Source: JAMOBE01 sp039908285 (GTDB lineage Bacteria > Pseudomonadota > Alphaproteobacteria > Rhodospirillales > Rhodospirillaceae). From it: 24,439 bases of DNA. Below the pieces are notes generated by a model. That model had not been told where the DNA came from, searched no databases, and saw only the letters and a program-made list of their open reading frames with translations. The stretch is taken from assembly GCA_039908285.1 (NCBI GenBank), contig JAMOBE010000055.1:1-24439 (forward strand), written 5' to 3'. Positions 7,212 through 13,918 of the stretch are shown here, one piece after another (position 1 is the stretch's first letter; each line of letters opens with the position of its first letter). The translations under genes and the position numbers were made by a program.

Positions 7212-7807
7212 TCCGCGTCACTCCCCTTTGCCATCCTCTCCAGGTCCTCCGGAGTCGGCGCGTCCACCACCCGCCGCGCCAGGTCGTAGGAAAAACCGGC
7301 GCGACCAAGGGCGGCCAGGTCCCGACTTCGCAGCCCCGCCCGCGTCTCCGGCGCGCGGCAGGGGCCGAGCCGCTTGCGGCGCACCAGCGCCGCGGCCGCC
7401 GCCAGGTCGGGATCGGCGACGCGGCCGGTCAAGGCTTTGATCGCCTGGTCCACGTCGTCCCCGCCCACACCGCCGGCGCGCAGGGCGGAGCGGATGACCG
7501 CCAGCGGACGCCCTCGGCGGTTGAGGCTGACGGCCTTGGTCTCGGCGAAGCGGCCATCGTCCAGGTAGCCCAGGCCCCGCAGCTTGACGATGAGGGCCTC
7601 GACCCAGGCCGCCGCCTCATCCGGGTTGGTCCCGTGGGTGATGACCGACCGGCCCACCCGGCGCATCAGCAGCCGGCGCAGGTTGTCGGCCGAACTGGCG
7701 AACCTCTCGAGGTAGTACAGGGCCGCCCGCTCCAGATAGGCGGGGGAGACGCGGGAGACACGGCGCTGCCGACCGGTCTCCGGAACGGACTGGCGAGGCT
7801 GATCCAT
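7208..7807 (-). CDS. recX: Regulatory protein RecX
   Basis: RecX proteins are small helical modulators of RecA filaments; most inhibit RecA strand exchange and ATPase activity in the cytoplasm. The 199-residue product shows the family pattern: an early helix with AALYYLERF, a basic block (RRLLMRRV), then LGYLDDGRFAETKAVSLNRRGRPLAVIRSALRAGGV-type tandem-helix sequence and a C-terminal repeat ending in LGRAGFSYDLARRVV. The start is the ATG at 7805-7807; the frame stays open to 8587, but that extension is opposite the permease gene and has shadow composition. No strong ribosome-binding site precedes the ATG. recA is not adjacent. The gene is divergent from the permease (57 bp between them) and overlaps the downstream Fic gene by 4 nt. 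Confidence 0.88.
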   Translation of the reverse strand: MDQPRQSVPETGRQRRVSRVSPAYLERAALYYLERFASSADNLRRLLMRRVGRSVITHGTNPDEAAAWVEALIVKLRGLGYLDDGRFAETKAVSLNRRGRPLAVIRSALRAGGVGGDDVDQAIKALTGRVADPDLAAAAALVRRKRLGPCRAPETRAGLRSRDLAALGRAGFSYDLARRVVDAPTPEDLERMAKGSDAE

Positions 7808-7864
7808 GCGAACTGGTATAGCGGGCGGCTTGCTCCCGCGCCAGAGGCCGCTTATGGTTCGGAA

Positions 7865-8695
7865 ATGATCGACACCCCGCCCCATGGCTCCGGCTCCCCG
7901 CCTCTGCCGCCCCCGCCCCGTCTGGTGGGGCGAATCAACTGGCGCGGGATGTGGACCCTGTACCTCAAGGAGGTACGCCGCTTCGTCAAGGTGCACTTCC
8001 AGACCATCAGCGCGCCGGTGGTGACCACGCTCCTGTTCCTCGCCATCTTCTCCCTGGCGCTGGGGCGCTCGGTGGAGCATGTCGGCGGCGTGCCGTTCGA
8101 TCAATTCCTCGCCCCCGGCCTGATCATGATGGCCATGGTGCAGAACGCCTTCGCCAACACCTCCTCGTCCATCATCCTGGCCAAGGTCCAGGGCAACATC
8201 GTCGACGTGCTGATGCCGCCGCTGGGACCGGCCGAGCTGACCGTGGGCTTCGCCATGGGCGGGGTAACGCGAGGCCTGGCGGTCGGCCTGGCGGTGGGCG
8301 CCGTGATGGCCCTGTTCGTCCCCATGGGCATCGACAGCCTCGGCCTTGTCCTGTTCCACGCCGTCGGCGCCTCGCTGATGCTGTCGCTGCTGGGCATGAT
8401 GGGCGGCATCTGGGCCGACAAGTTCGACCACATGGCGGCGGTGACCAACTTCATCGTCACGCCGCTGTCGTTCCTGTCGGGAACCTTCTACTCCATCGAC
8501 CGCCTGCCCGAGGCGGCGCGCGCGGCCGCCCGGCTCAACCCGTTCTTCTACATGATCGACGGCTTTCGCTCCGGCTTCATCGGCCACGTCGACGGCAGCG
8601 TGCTGACGGGCATCCTGGTGGTGGGCGGAGTCGACCTTCTTCTTCTCGGCCTGACCTGGCGGATGCTGAAGACGGGATACAAGCTGAAACCCTGA
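7865..8695 (+). CDS. ABC-2 type transporter permease
   Basis: This is a 276-residue integral inner-membrane subunit of an ABC exporter. After a short proline-rich N-terminus and an amphipathic segment (WTLYLKEVRRFVKV, typical of the ABC-2/YadH group) there are about six hydrophobic helices. The family segment NIVDVLMPPLGPAELT and the LSFLSGTFYSIDRLPEAARA loop before NPFFYMIDGFR are both visible. The substrate cannot be told from sequence; the family covers drug, polysaccharide and lipid exporters. The ATG at 7865 is chosen because the longer frame runs back through the recX region. No ATP-binding subunit lies in the window: the next gene is a convergent lipoprotein gene only 5 nt away, so the ATPase must be encoded elsewhere. 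Confidence 0.9.
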   Translation: MIDTPPHGSGSPPLPPPPRLVGRINWRGMWTLYLKEVRRFVKVHFQTISAPVVTTLLFLAIFSLALGRSVEHVGGVPFDQFLAPGLIMMAMVQNAFANTSSSIILAKVQGNIVDVLMPPLGPAELTVGFAMGGVTRGLAVGLAVGAVMALFVPMGIDSLGLVLFHAVGASLMLSLLGMMGGIWADKFDHMAAVTNFIVTPLSFLSGTFYSIDRLPEAARAAARLNPFFYMIDGFRSGFIGHVDGSVLTGILVVGGVDLLLLGLTWRMLKTGYKLKP

Positions 8696-8700
8696 GGGTT

Positions 8701-9141
8701 CTAGCGGTGGGCCCTGTTGACGGGAACGAACTCATAGCCGAGTTCGTTCATGCACTCTTCCGTCAGCTCGGCGGCGCTGATCTTTTCCATGACGGAGATC
8801 CGCCGCAGCTTGTCGGTGAGCGCACCGGGGTCCGTCGCCGGAGTCGGGTTCTCGATCTCCATGGCGATGGACGAGCGCTGCCAGAAATGCTTGCGGAAAG
8901 CGGCCTTTTCGCCCCGCTTGCTGCAGGCGGCGAGATCCCGATCCTCCTGCTGGGGGTCCCAGCCGGGCTTGGACCACACCATGGAGTCGAGGTCCCGCCG
9001 TCGTGGGCCGCAGGAAATCAACACGCTCGCGACCACCAGGGCGACGACGAGTCTGTGACCCACGACGCGTCCGTGCCCCACGATGGCATTATGACCCTGG
9101 ACGAAGGCCCCGCGGCGAATCGCCGAAGCCCTGGTACTCAT
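8701..9141 (-). CDS. Small putative lipoprotein, unknown function
   Basis: I do not recognise a family. A hydrophobic stretch ends in VLISC-G, a good lipobox, so the mature protein is probably a lipid-anchored envelope protein of about 100 residues. The mature part is polar, with two further cysteines (in DLAACSK and in EECMNELGYEFVPV). The last motif, a short Cys-containing Glu-rich helix followed by GYEFVPV, looks like those seen in other small bacterial lipoproteins. The start is uncertain: ATG at 9141 gives a long signal n-region, while GTG codons at 9081 or 9063 give a more usual signal length; none has a strong ribosome-binding site. It converges on the ABC permease with 5 nt between stop codons. 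Confidence 0.6.
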   Translation of the reverse strand: MSTRASAIRRGAFVQGHNAIVGHGRVVGHRLVVALVVASVLISCGPRRRDLDSMVWSKPGWDPQQEDRDLAACSKRGEKAAFRKHFWQRSSIAMEIENPTPATDPGALTDKLRRISVMEKISAAELTEECMNELGYEFVPVNRAHR

Positions 9142-9313
9142 GACATCCCAAACCCCCACCCCTGGCCCACAGTCGCGGTCCGTGACACGAACCCCTATGA
9201 TAAGGCATGATGCGCCGCGACACGATAGTGATATGATGCGGTCGTGACGATATCATCTTCGTACCGGACTCCGGCATCGCCGATGGGCGCTGCCCTGAAC
9301 CGAAAGGTTTGTC

Positions 9314-10141
9314 GTGACATCCACACGTCTGCTGTTCGTCCTGACGCTCCTGGTGACCGCCATCGGTGGCGGCGCCAGGGCGGCGGACGACGCCTCAGCG
9401 GTTCGGGCACTGGTCGAGTCCAGCGTTTCAGCCATTTCCAAGGTCCGTGCGAGTCGCGTGGCGACGCTGTCCGGCATCGCCAGTCACGGCCAGATCCTCG
9501 AATATTTCAAGTCGCCCGAGGGTGAACGCAAGGCGCAGCTCCCCGCCGTCAAGTCGTTCTTGAAGGATGCCGACATGGGGTCGGAACTGTGCCTCATCGA
9601 CAACCAGGGGGTGGAGCATCTACGAGTCGTGCGTGGCCGATTCGCCTCCGACAAGGAATTGTCGAAGGAAGAGATGGATGCCCCCTTCTTCGCTCCGGGA
9701 ATGGTGCTGCGGGAAGGGCAGTCCTACCAGTCCAATCCCTATTTCTCGCCGGACGTCGAGGAATGGGTGCTCGGAGTCGCCGTGCCGGTGATCCCGGGAC
9801 AGGCCATCCTGCACTTCGAACACCCGGTCAAGGAATACCACGACGCCCTCGCCTCCGCGGTCGGCGGCGGGCACCTTGCCCTCGCCGTGGACCGCGTCGG
9901 CCACATCGTCATCAACAGCCGGGACATGGCCACCAGCCGACCGGCGGACCTCATGGTCAACCCCCGGACCTATTTCCTCAGCATCCGCAGGGGCGAAGGG
10001 GCGATGCCGGCCGAGGTCGTACGCGCCATGCTGGCCGGCGAACCCGGCGAGGCGCAGGTGACCTGGCGGGGAGCCAATTACCTGATGGCGTGGAAACCCA
10101 CGGACGGACTGACCATCGCCGTCCTCGAACCGGCCCACTGA
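9314..10141 (+). CDS. Secreted stand-alone Cache-like sensor-domain protein
   Basis: This is a 275-residue protein that starts at a GTG with AAAGG 7 nt upstream. A signal peptide is cleaved probably after Ala-Arg-Ala (23). The rest looks like a periplasmic ligand-binding double-Cache domain as found outside the membrane in chemoreceptors and histidine kinases. A long N-terminal helix (about 27-50) is followed by an LCLIDNQGVEHLRVVRG strand pair, a PYFSPDVEEWVLGVAVPVI segment (about 147-165) and a second sub-domain with LALAVDRVGHIVINSRD (about 192-208). No transmembrane helix, HAMP, kinase or methyl-accepting region follows; the protein ends after the Cache fold. It may therefore bind a small molecule and present it to a partner, or be a relic of a receptor. 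The fold assignment is by pattern and moderately sure. Confidence 0.75.
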   Translation: MTSTRLLFVLTLLVTAIGGGARAADDASAVRALVESSVSAISKVRASRVATLSGIASHGQILEYFKSPEGERKAQLPAVKSFLKDADMGSELCLIDNQGVEHLRVVRGRFASDKELSKEEMDAPFFAPGMVLREGQSYQSNPYFSPDVEEWVLGVAVPVIPGQAILHFEHPVKEYHDALASAVGGGHLALAVDRVGHIVINSRDMATSRPADLMVNPRTYFLSIRRGEGAMPAEVVRAMLAGEPGEAQVTWRGANYLMAWKPTDGLTIAVLEPAH

Positions 10142-10161
10142 CCCCCTGCCCTATCGCTTCT

Positions 10162-10851
10162 CTACCGCTTCTTCCCGCCGCCGCCGCCGGCGGCCTTCTT
10201 GGCGGCGGGCAGCGTGACGGCCGTACCCCCCTTGTCATCCGGAGCGAAATGGAGGGTGAGCGGCACATCCTTGCCGCAGGCGCGCATCGTCCACCGCTCG
10301 GTCCAGGCGGCCCCAGGTTTCTTTGCCGGAACATCAACATCGGTGTTCAGGACATTGATTTCCTTGCAGCCCTTGCCCTGGCCTGAGCCAATCGAGGCCA
10401 CGGCCAGGTCCATCGCCGAACGCATCGCCAGCGGACTGGCGACAGTCTTTCCCGGTGGCAGCATGGTGGCGGAGGGAACCTCGCCAGCCCGGGCGATCAT
10501 CATCAGGTTGAAGAGCCTGACCTTGCCGCAACGCCGCGCCTCGAAGCGGTACTGCCAGGCCCCGGTCGTGGGATGGGCTGCTCCCTCCGGGTATTCGAGC
10601 GCCGTCAGCACGGCGATCGTCAGCGGACGGATGTCATACGTCTCGGCGCACAGGATGCCGACCTGACCATCCTGTTCGAGGGCCACCGCATACATCGTCT
10701 GGTACGCATCGAGGGACATCAGGTATTCACCGATGCGGCCACCGGGCTTGCCGGACGCCGGGACATCGGCCGCTCCGGCCGTGAACGGCAGCACCGCAAG
10801 CAGAATCGCAGCGGCAATCCGTCCCCGGCGCCGCGATGCGAACTTGGCCAT
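10162..10851 (-). CDS. Secreted protein with duplicated W..R.CGK motif
   Basis: This is a 229-residue exported protein of unknown function. The signal peptide (basic MAKFASRRRGR, hydrophobic core, cleavage after Ala-Gly-Ala at about 27) is clear. Two segments resemble each other: AWQYRFEARRCGKVRLFNL at 98-116 and AWTERWTMRACGKDVPLTL at 182-200. Both share A-W, R, R-x-C-G-K and alternating hydrophobics, suggesting an internal duplication or two related beta-hairpins. Two more cysteines (68 and 162) could pair with C108 and C192. The tail is Lys/Gly-rich (AAKKAAGGGGGKKR). The ATG at 10851 is chosen because GGGAGG lies 8 nt upstream; an ATG further upstream would add six residues. It converges with the Cache-like gene, with 20 nt between. 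Confidence 0.75.
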   Translation of the reverse strand: MAKFASRRRGRIAAAILLAVLPFTAGAADVPASGKPGGRIGEYLMSLDAYQTMYAVALEQDGQVGILCAETYDIRPLTIAVLTALEYPEGAAHPTTGAWQYRFEARRCGKVRLFNLMMIARAGEVPSATMLPPGKTVASPLAMRSAMDLAVASIGSGQGKGCKEINVLNTDVDVPAKKPGAAWTERWTMRACGKDVPLTLHFAPDDKGGTAVTLPAAKKAAGGGGGKKR

Positions 10852-11031
10852 CGTGTCGTCCTCCCGCAAAATCTCCGGCGGCTATTAGTGCAGACCGGGT
10901 GACTGGGCAAGCGGAACCTTGATCCGGCTACCCCGGTCGCGCCGTTGACGGCATCGCGCTGTGGATTTGATACTACCACAGGCCTCTATCTCGGATTACA
11001 GCTTTCACCCACAGGCGGGGGAGAAACGGCC

Positions 11032-12477
11032 ATGATGGCGCGAATGGTGGCGATGATGGTGGTGGCGGGAACCACGGCCGTTCTCGGCGGCTGCCAGCCG
11101 ACCGTGGGCAATGGCGTCACGCCGGTGGAGGTGATGCCGTCGGCGCGGCGCATCATCGACGACGACGGCATCGTGGTGCCGCCGGGCTTCCGCATCGAGG
11201 TGGCGGCCCGCGGCCTCACCTATCCGACCGGCATCGCCTTCGACGGCCAGGGCCGTCCCCATGTGGTCGAGGCGGGCTATGCGGCCGGCGAGGACTGGAC
11301 GACTCCGCGCCTATTGCGCATCGAACCCGACGGCTCCACCACCGTGGTGGCCGAGGGCGGGGATGGACCGTGGAACGGGGTGGTCTGGCACGACGGGGCC
11401 TTCTTCGTCGCGCAGGGAGGCCATCTGAACGGCGGCGCCATCCTGCGGATTGCGCAGGACGGAACGGTCCGGCCGCTCGTCGAGGGCCTGCCGAGTCTAG
11501 GCGATCATTCCACAACCGGCCCGGTGGTCGGTCCGGACGGCTGGATCTATTTCGGTCAGGGAACGACCACCAACGCCGGCGTGGTCGGCGAGGACAGCGC
11601 GAGACAGGGCTGGCTGAAGCGTTTCCCCACCGTCCACGACGTCCCCTGCCGCGACGTCGTGCTCAACGGCCACAATTTCACCTCCACCGACCCCTGGCAT
11701 CCCGGCCGCATGATCCTCACCGGAGCCTACTCGCCGTTCGGCATTTCCACCCGCCGGGGACAGACCGTAGCCGGCCGCGTCCCCTGCGGCGGCGCCATCC
11801 TGCGCGTCTCCCCCCAGGGCGGGGCTCCGGAACTCGTCGCCTGGGGGCTGCGCAATCCCTACGGCCTCGCGTTCGCCGCCGACGGCCAGCTCTACGTCAC
11901 CGACCACGGCTATGATCGGCGCGGCAGCCGGCCGGTGCCGCAGGCGGACGACCTTTTGTGGCGGATTACCGCGGATCGCTGGTACGGCTGGCCCGACTAC
12001 CACGGCGACCGGCCGCTGCCGGCATCGGATGACGGCGACGGACCAATAACCGCCCCCCCTCCCCTGCTGGCCACGCCTCCCGGGACGCCACCGCCGCCCC
12101 TCGCCACCCTGGGGGCCGGGGCCGGAGCCGCCGGCCTCGACATCTCACGCGACGGGGCGGCGCTCGGCCTGCAGGGCAAGGCCCTGGTGGCCCTGGAGGG
12201 ACCGATAGGCAGCCGCGTGGTCGCCGTCAACCTCGCCACCGGTGCGACCGAAAACTTCGCCGTCAATCGGGACTTCGACACCAACCGCGCCCAGGAGCGG
12301 GACTCGGCATCATGGCTGGAGCGAATCGGGTTCGGCCGGCCGGTCGCCGTCGGAGTCGCCCCCGGAGGGCAATCCGTCTACGTGGTCGACTTCGGAACGA
12401 TGACCCTGAATGGTCGACAGGAGAGCGTGCGCCGCAGGAGCGGTCTGCTCTGGCGCATCACGAAAGCGACGCCCTGA
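11032..12477 (+). CDS. Lipoprotein beta-propeller, sorbosone/glucose dehydrogenase type
   Basis: This is a 481-residue protein. The signal sequence ends in VLGGC (C21), a good lipobox, so it is probably membrane-anchored. The body is a repeated-blade beta-propeller of the sorbosone dehydrogenase/soluble PQQ glucose dehydrogenase superfamily. It begins with PPGFRIEVAARGLTYPTGIAF and continues with blades such as GPWNGVVWHDGAFFVAQ, VGPDGWIYFGQG, RNPYGLAFAADGQLYVTDHG, DLLWRITADRWYGWPDYHG and a terminal RPVAVGVAPGGQSVYVVDFG. A proline-rich insert (about 340-365) precedes the last blades. Relatives oxidise sugars with PQQ, but many have unknown substrates, so activity is inferred only. The ATG at 11032 has GGGGGAG 8 nt upstream, and the next codon is also ATG. 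About 180 bp of promoter space separates it from the divergent secreted-protein gene. Confidence 0.82.
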   Translation: MMARMVAMMVVAGTTAVLGGCQPTVGNGVTPVEVMPSARRIIDDDGIVVPPGFRIEVAARGLTYPTGIAFDGQGRPHVVEAGYAAGEDWTTPRLLRIEPDGSTTVVAEGGDGPWNGVVWHDGAFFVAQGGHLNGGAILRIAQDGTVRPLVEGLPSLGDHSTTGPVVGPDGWIYFGQGTTTNAGVVGEDSARQGWLKRFPTVHDVPCRDVVLNGHNFTSTDPWHPGRMILTGAYSPFGISTRRGQTVAGRVPCGGAILRVSPQGGAPELVAWGLRNPYGLAFAADGQLYVTDHGYDRRGSRPVPQADDLLWRITADRWYGWPDYHGDRPLPASDDGDGPITAPPPLLATPPGTPPPPLATLGAGAGAAGLDISRDGAALGLQGKALVALEGPIGSRVVAVNLATGATENFAVNRDFDTNRAQERDSASWLERIGFGRPVAVGVAPGGQSVYVVDFGTMTLNGRQESVRRRSGLLWRITKATP

Positions 12478-12531
12478 GGGCATGTTACAGGCAGAAAGCC
12501 TGGCCGGCAGAGAACGACGGCACCCCGGGAC

Positions 12532-12554
12532 GCCACTCCGGACGAGGGAGTGGC
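12532..12554. terminator. Candidate bidirectional hairpin between convergent genes
   Basis: The arm GCCACTCC (12532-12539) is complementary to GGAGTGGC (12547-12554) around a 7-nt loop, and CACCCCG flanks the hairpin on both sides as a direct repeat. It sits between the stop of the propeller gene (12477) and the stop of the convergent cold-shock gene (12582), where a shared terminator would be expected. There is no T-tract on either strand, so an intrinsic terminator is not proven. Confidence 0.35.
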
Positions 12555-12581
12555 ACCCCGAAGCTCTCGCCGGAAGTCCCT

Positions 12582-12788
12582 CTAGTCGATGAGGGTCAAA
12601 TTCCCCGCCGCCGTCTTGCCCCGATCGGCAACAAGGTCGTACTTGACCTTCTGGCCTTCGTTGAGGCTACGCAACCCCGCCCGCTCAACTGCGGAAATGT
12701 GGACGAAGACGTCCTTGGAGCCGTCCTCGGGCTGAATGAACCCGTAACCCTTGGTGGTGTTGAACCACTTCACAGTACCAACTGACAT
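12582..12788 (-). CDS. Cold-shock domain protein (CspA family)
   Basis: This is a 68-residue single cold-shock domain, the standard length. It binds single-stranded RNA or DNA in the cytoplasm and acts as an RNA chaperone. RNP1 is KGYGFIQ (13-19) and RNP2 is VFVHISAVE, preceded by the family start GTVKWFN. The ATG at 12786-12788 has GAGAGG 7 nt upstream; the frame continues upstream to 12956 without domain content. An upstream non-coding stretch contains two TTGACT hexamers on the minus strand (complement of 12836-12841 and 12860-12865), a possible part of its promoter. Whether it is cold-induced cannot be told. It is transcribed towards the propeller gene and divergent from the DUF2934 gene. 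Confidence 0.95.
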   Translation of the reverse strand: MSVGTVKWFNTTKGYGFIQPEDGSKDVFVHISAVERAGLRSLNEGQKVKYDLVADRGKTAAGNLTLID

Positions 12789-13326
12789 ACCAGATCCTCT
12801 CGCCGAATCCGCCCAACAGCGGACGATAGTGAACCAGTCAACGCCCAAACCGCCCGATGAGTCAAGAACGCAAAGTTGCCTATGGCCGAATATGCCTGGC
12901 GGGTGGGTATGGCACCCTGCGTGCAGTGGCCGTCGTTTCCCCTCCGCCGTGGGCATCCCGTCCCGGAGAACCGCGCGGAATGCGAAGAACGCCCCACCGC
13001 TCCGGGTAGGCCCCCCGCCGTCGCGGCATCCGTCGCCGCCGCCCCTCCGGCGGGGTCACCTCCCGTCAGGATGGCCCCCGAGTCGCCCGTATCGGAAGGC
13101 CTCAACTGCCGGTATGCTCGCCGCCACCAGGCAGCCGATTCGGCCGCACCGCAGCAATCACGGACACCGCCAGACACCGGTACCGCCATCCGTCACGGGG
13201 GCCGATATCCCTTCAATGCCAAAGGGATAGGGGGAGCGGCAAACTTTGTCTTGCGCCCGGGGGGAAGTTTCAGTCAACTTCACGGACGGACCGGCGCAAC
13301 TGATGCACGCGGACCGACACACGAGC
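12789..13326. other. 538-bp non-coding stretch between csp and the glycogen block
   Basis: No ORF here has convincing protein composition on either strand; the open frames are Pro/Ala/Arg-rich GC shadows. The left part should hold the promoter and 5' leader of the cold-shock gene. The right part should hold the promoter of the DUF2934 gene. A purine-rich GGGATAGGGGGAG run lies at about 13224-13236, followed by an in-frame TTG at 13246 that could extend the DUF2934 protein, but the extra residues look non-conserved in character. No tRNA, repeat array or clear hairpin with a T-tract is seen. Confidence 0.5.
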
Positions 13327-13659
13327 ATGGAATCGATCAGCATGGGAATGGAACTTATCGAGCGCATCCGCGAGTGTGCCTACCAGCTCTGGGAGGCCGA
13401 AGGCTGCCAACATGGTCGCGACATGGAGTACTGGTTCCGTGCCGAGGCTCAGGTGTCGTCGGAACAGTCCGCCGGTGCGCAGACGCTGTCCGACTCTTCC
13501 GCCCCGAAGAAGAGCATGAAAAGGGCAGCGGCCGAAGGCGTGACCGCACCCGCCGACGCCGACCCCGTCGAGGTCAAGTCGGCAGAGGTCAAGCCCGCCG
13601 AGGCCAAGCCCGCGGCCAGGGCGACCGCGGCGAAGACGGCCAAGGCGAAGAAGGGGTGA
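13327..13659 (+). CDS. DUF2934 protein with basic pentapeptide-repeat tail
   Basis: This is a protein of about 110 residues. Residues 11-40 form a short helical DUF2934 motif: IRECAYQLWEAEG, then GRDMEYWFRAE. The family has no established biochemical role. The C-terminal third is low-complexity, with five-residue units (EVKSA, EVKPA, EAKPA, ARATA, AKTAK) ending in KAKKG, like the tails of histone-H1-type or other polyanion-binding proteins. The start is uncertain among ATG codons at 13327, 13342 and 13348; none has a strong ribosome-binding site. It precedes glgB on the same strand with about 260 bp between. As I recall, DUF2934 genes also occur inside trehalose/glycogen clusters of pseudomonads, which would support a link to alpha-glucan metabolism. 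Confidence 0.78.
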   Translation: MESISMGMELIERIRECAYQLWEAEGCQHGRDMEYWFRAEAQVSSEQSAGAQTLSDSSAPKKSMKRAAAEGVTAPADADPVEVKSAEVKPAEAKPAARATAAKTAKAKKG

Positions 13660-13749
13660 ACGGACGGCTTGGCCGGTGAGCCGAGCCTCGTTTCCTGGCG
13701 AACCTGGGGGGGCCCGTTCGCGGACGGGAAGTTATGATGTACGTGCCCA

Positions 13750-13768
13750 CATCGGCTCAAAGCCGATG
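13750..13768 (+). other. Hairpin in the DUF2934-glgB intergenic region
   Basis: CATCGGCT (13750-13757) and AGCCGATG (13761-13768) form an 8-bp stem with a 3-nt loop. Outer CCCA and TGGG may extend it across an internal loop. It lies about 150 nt upstream of the glgB start and has no T-tract, so it is either a weak terminator for the DUF2934 gene or an RNA structure in the glgB leader. I cannot decide which. Confidence 0.35.
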
Positions 13769-13918
13769 ACCATGGGGGCGTGGCAGACGGGGGTGAATGA
13801 GGATCTGGGGTCTATCGCGGATCCAGTCCGATCTGGTATGCAATGTTCCTCCTGGTCGGGGAGCAAGTGCGAGTTGTCGTGCCCCCCGCCGGGCCAGAAA
13901 GCAAAGGTAGAATTAGAC

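Noticed and set aside
7808..8587. 5' extension of the recX frame.
   Set aside because: It lies opposite the ABC permease, is Gln/Arg/His-rich and adds 260 residues beyond the normal RecX length.
9190..9280. Short GATAT-type partial inverted repeats upstream of the Cache-like gene.
   Set aside because: The arms are only about 6 bp and the spacing is irregular; not enough to call an operator.
12876..13679. A 267-codon plus-strand frame across the csp-DUF2934 gap.
   Set aside because: Its composition is Pro/Ala/Arg low-complexity with no domain, and it overlaps the DUF2934 gene in another frame.
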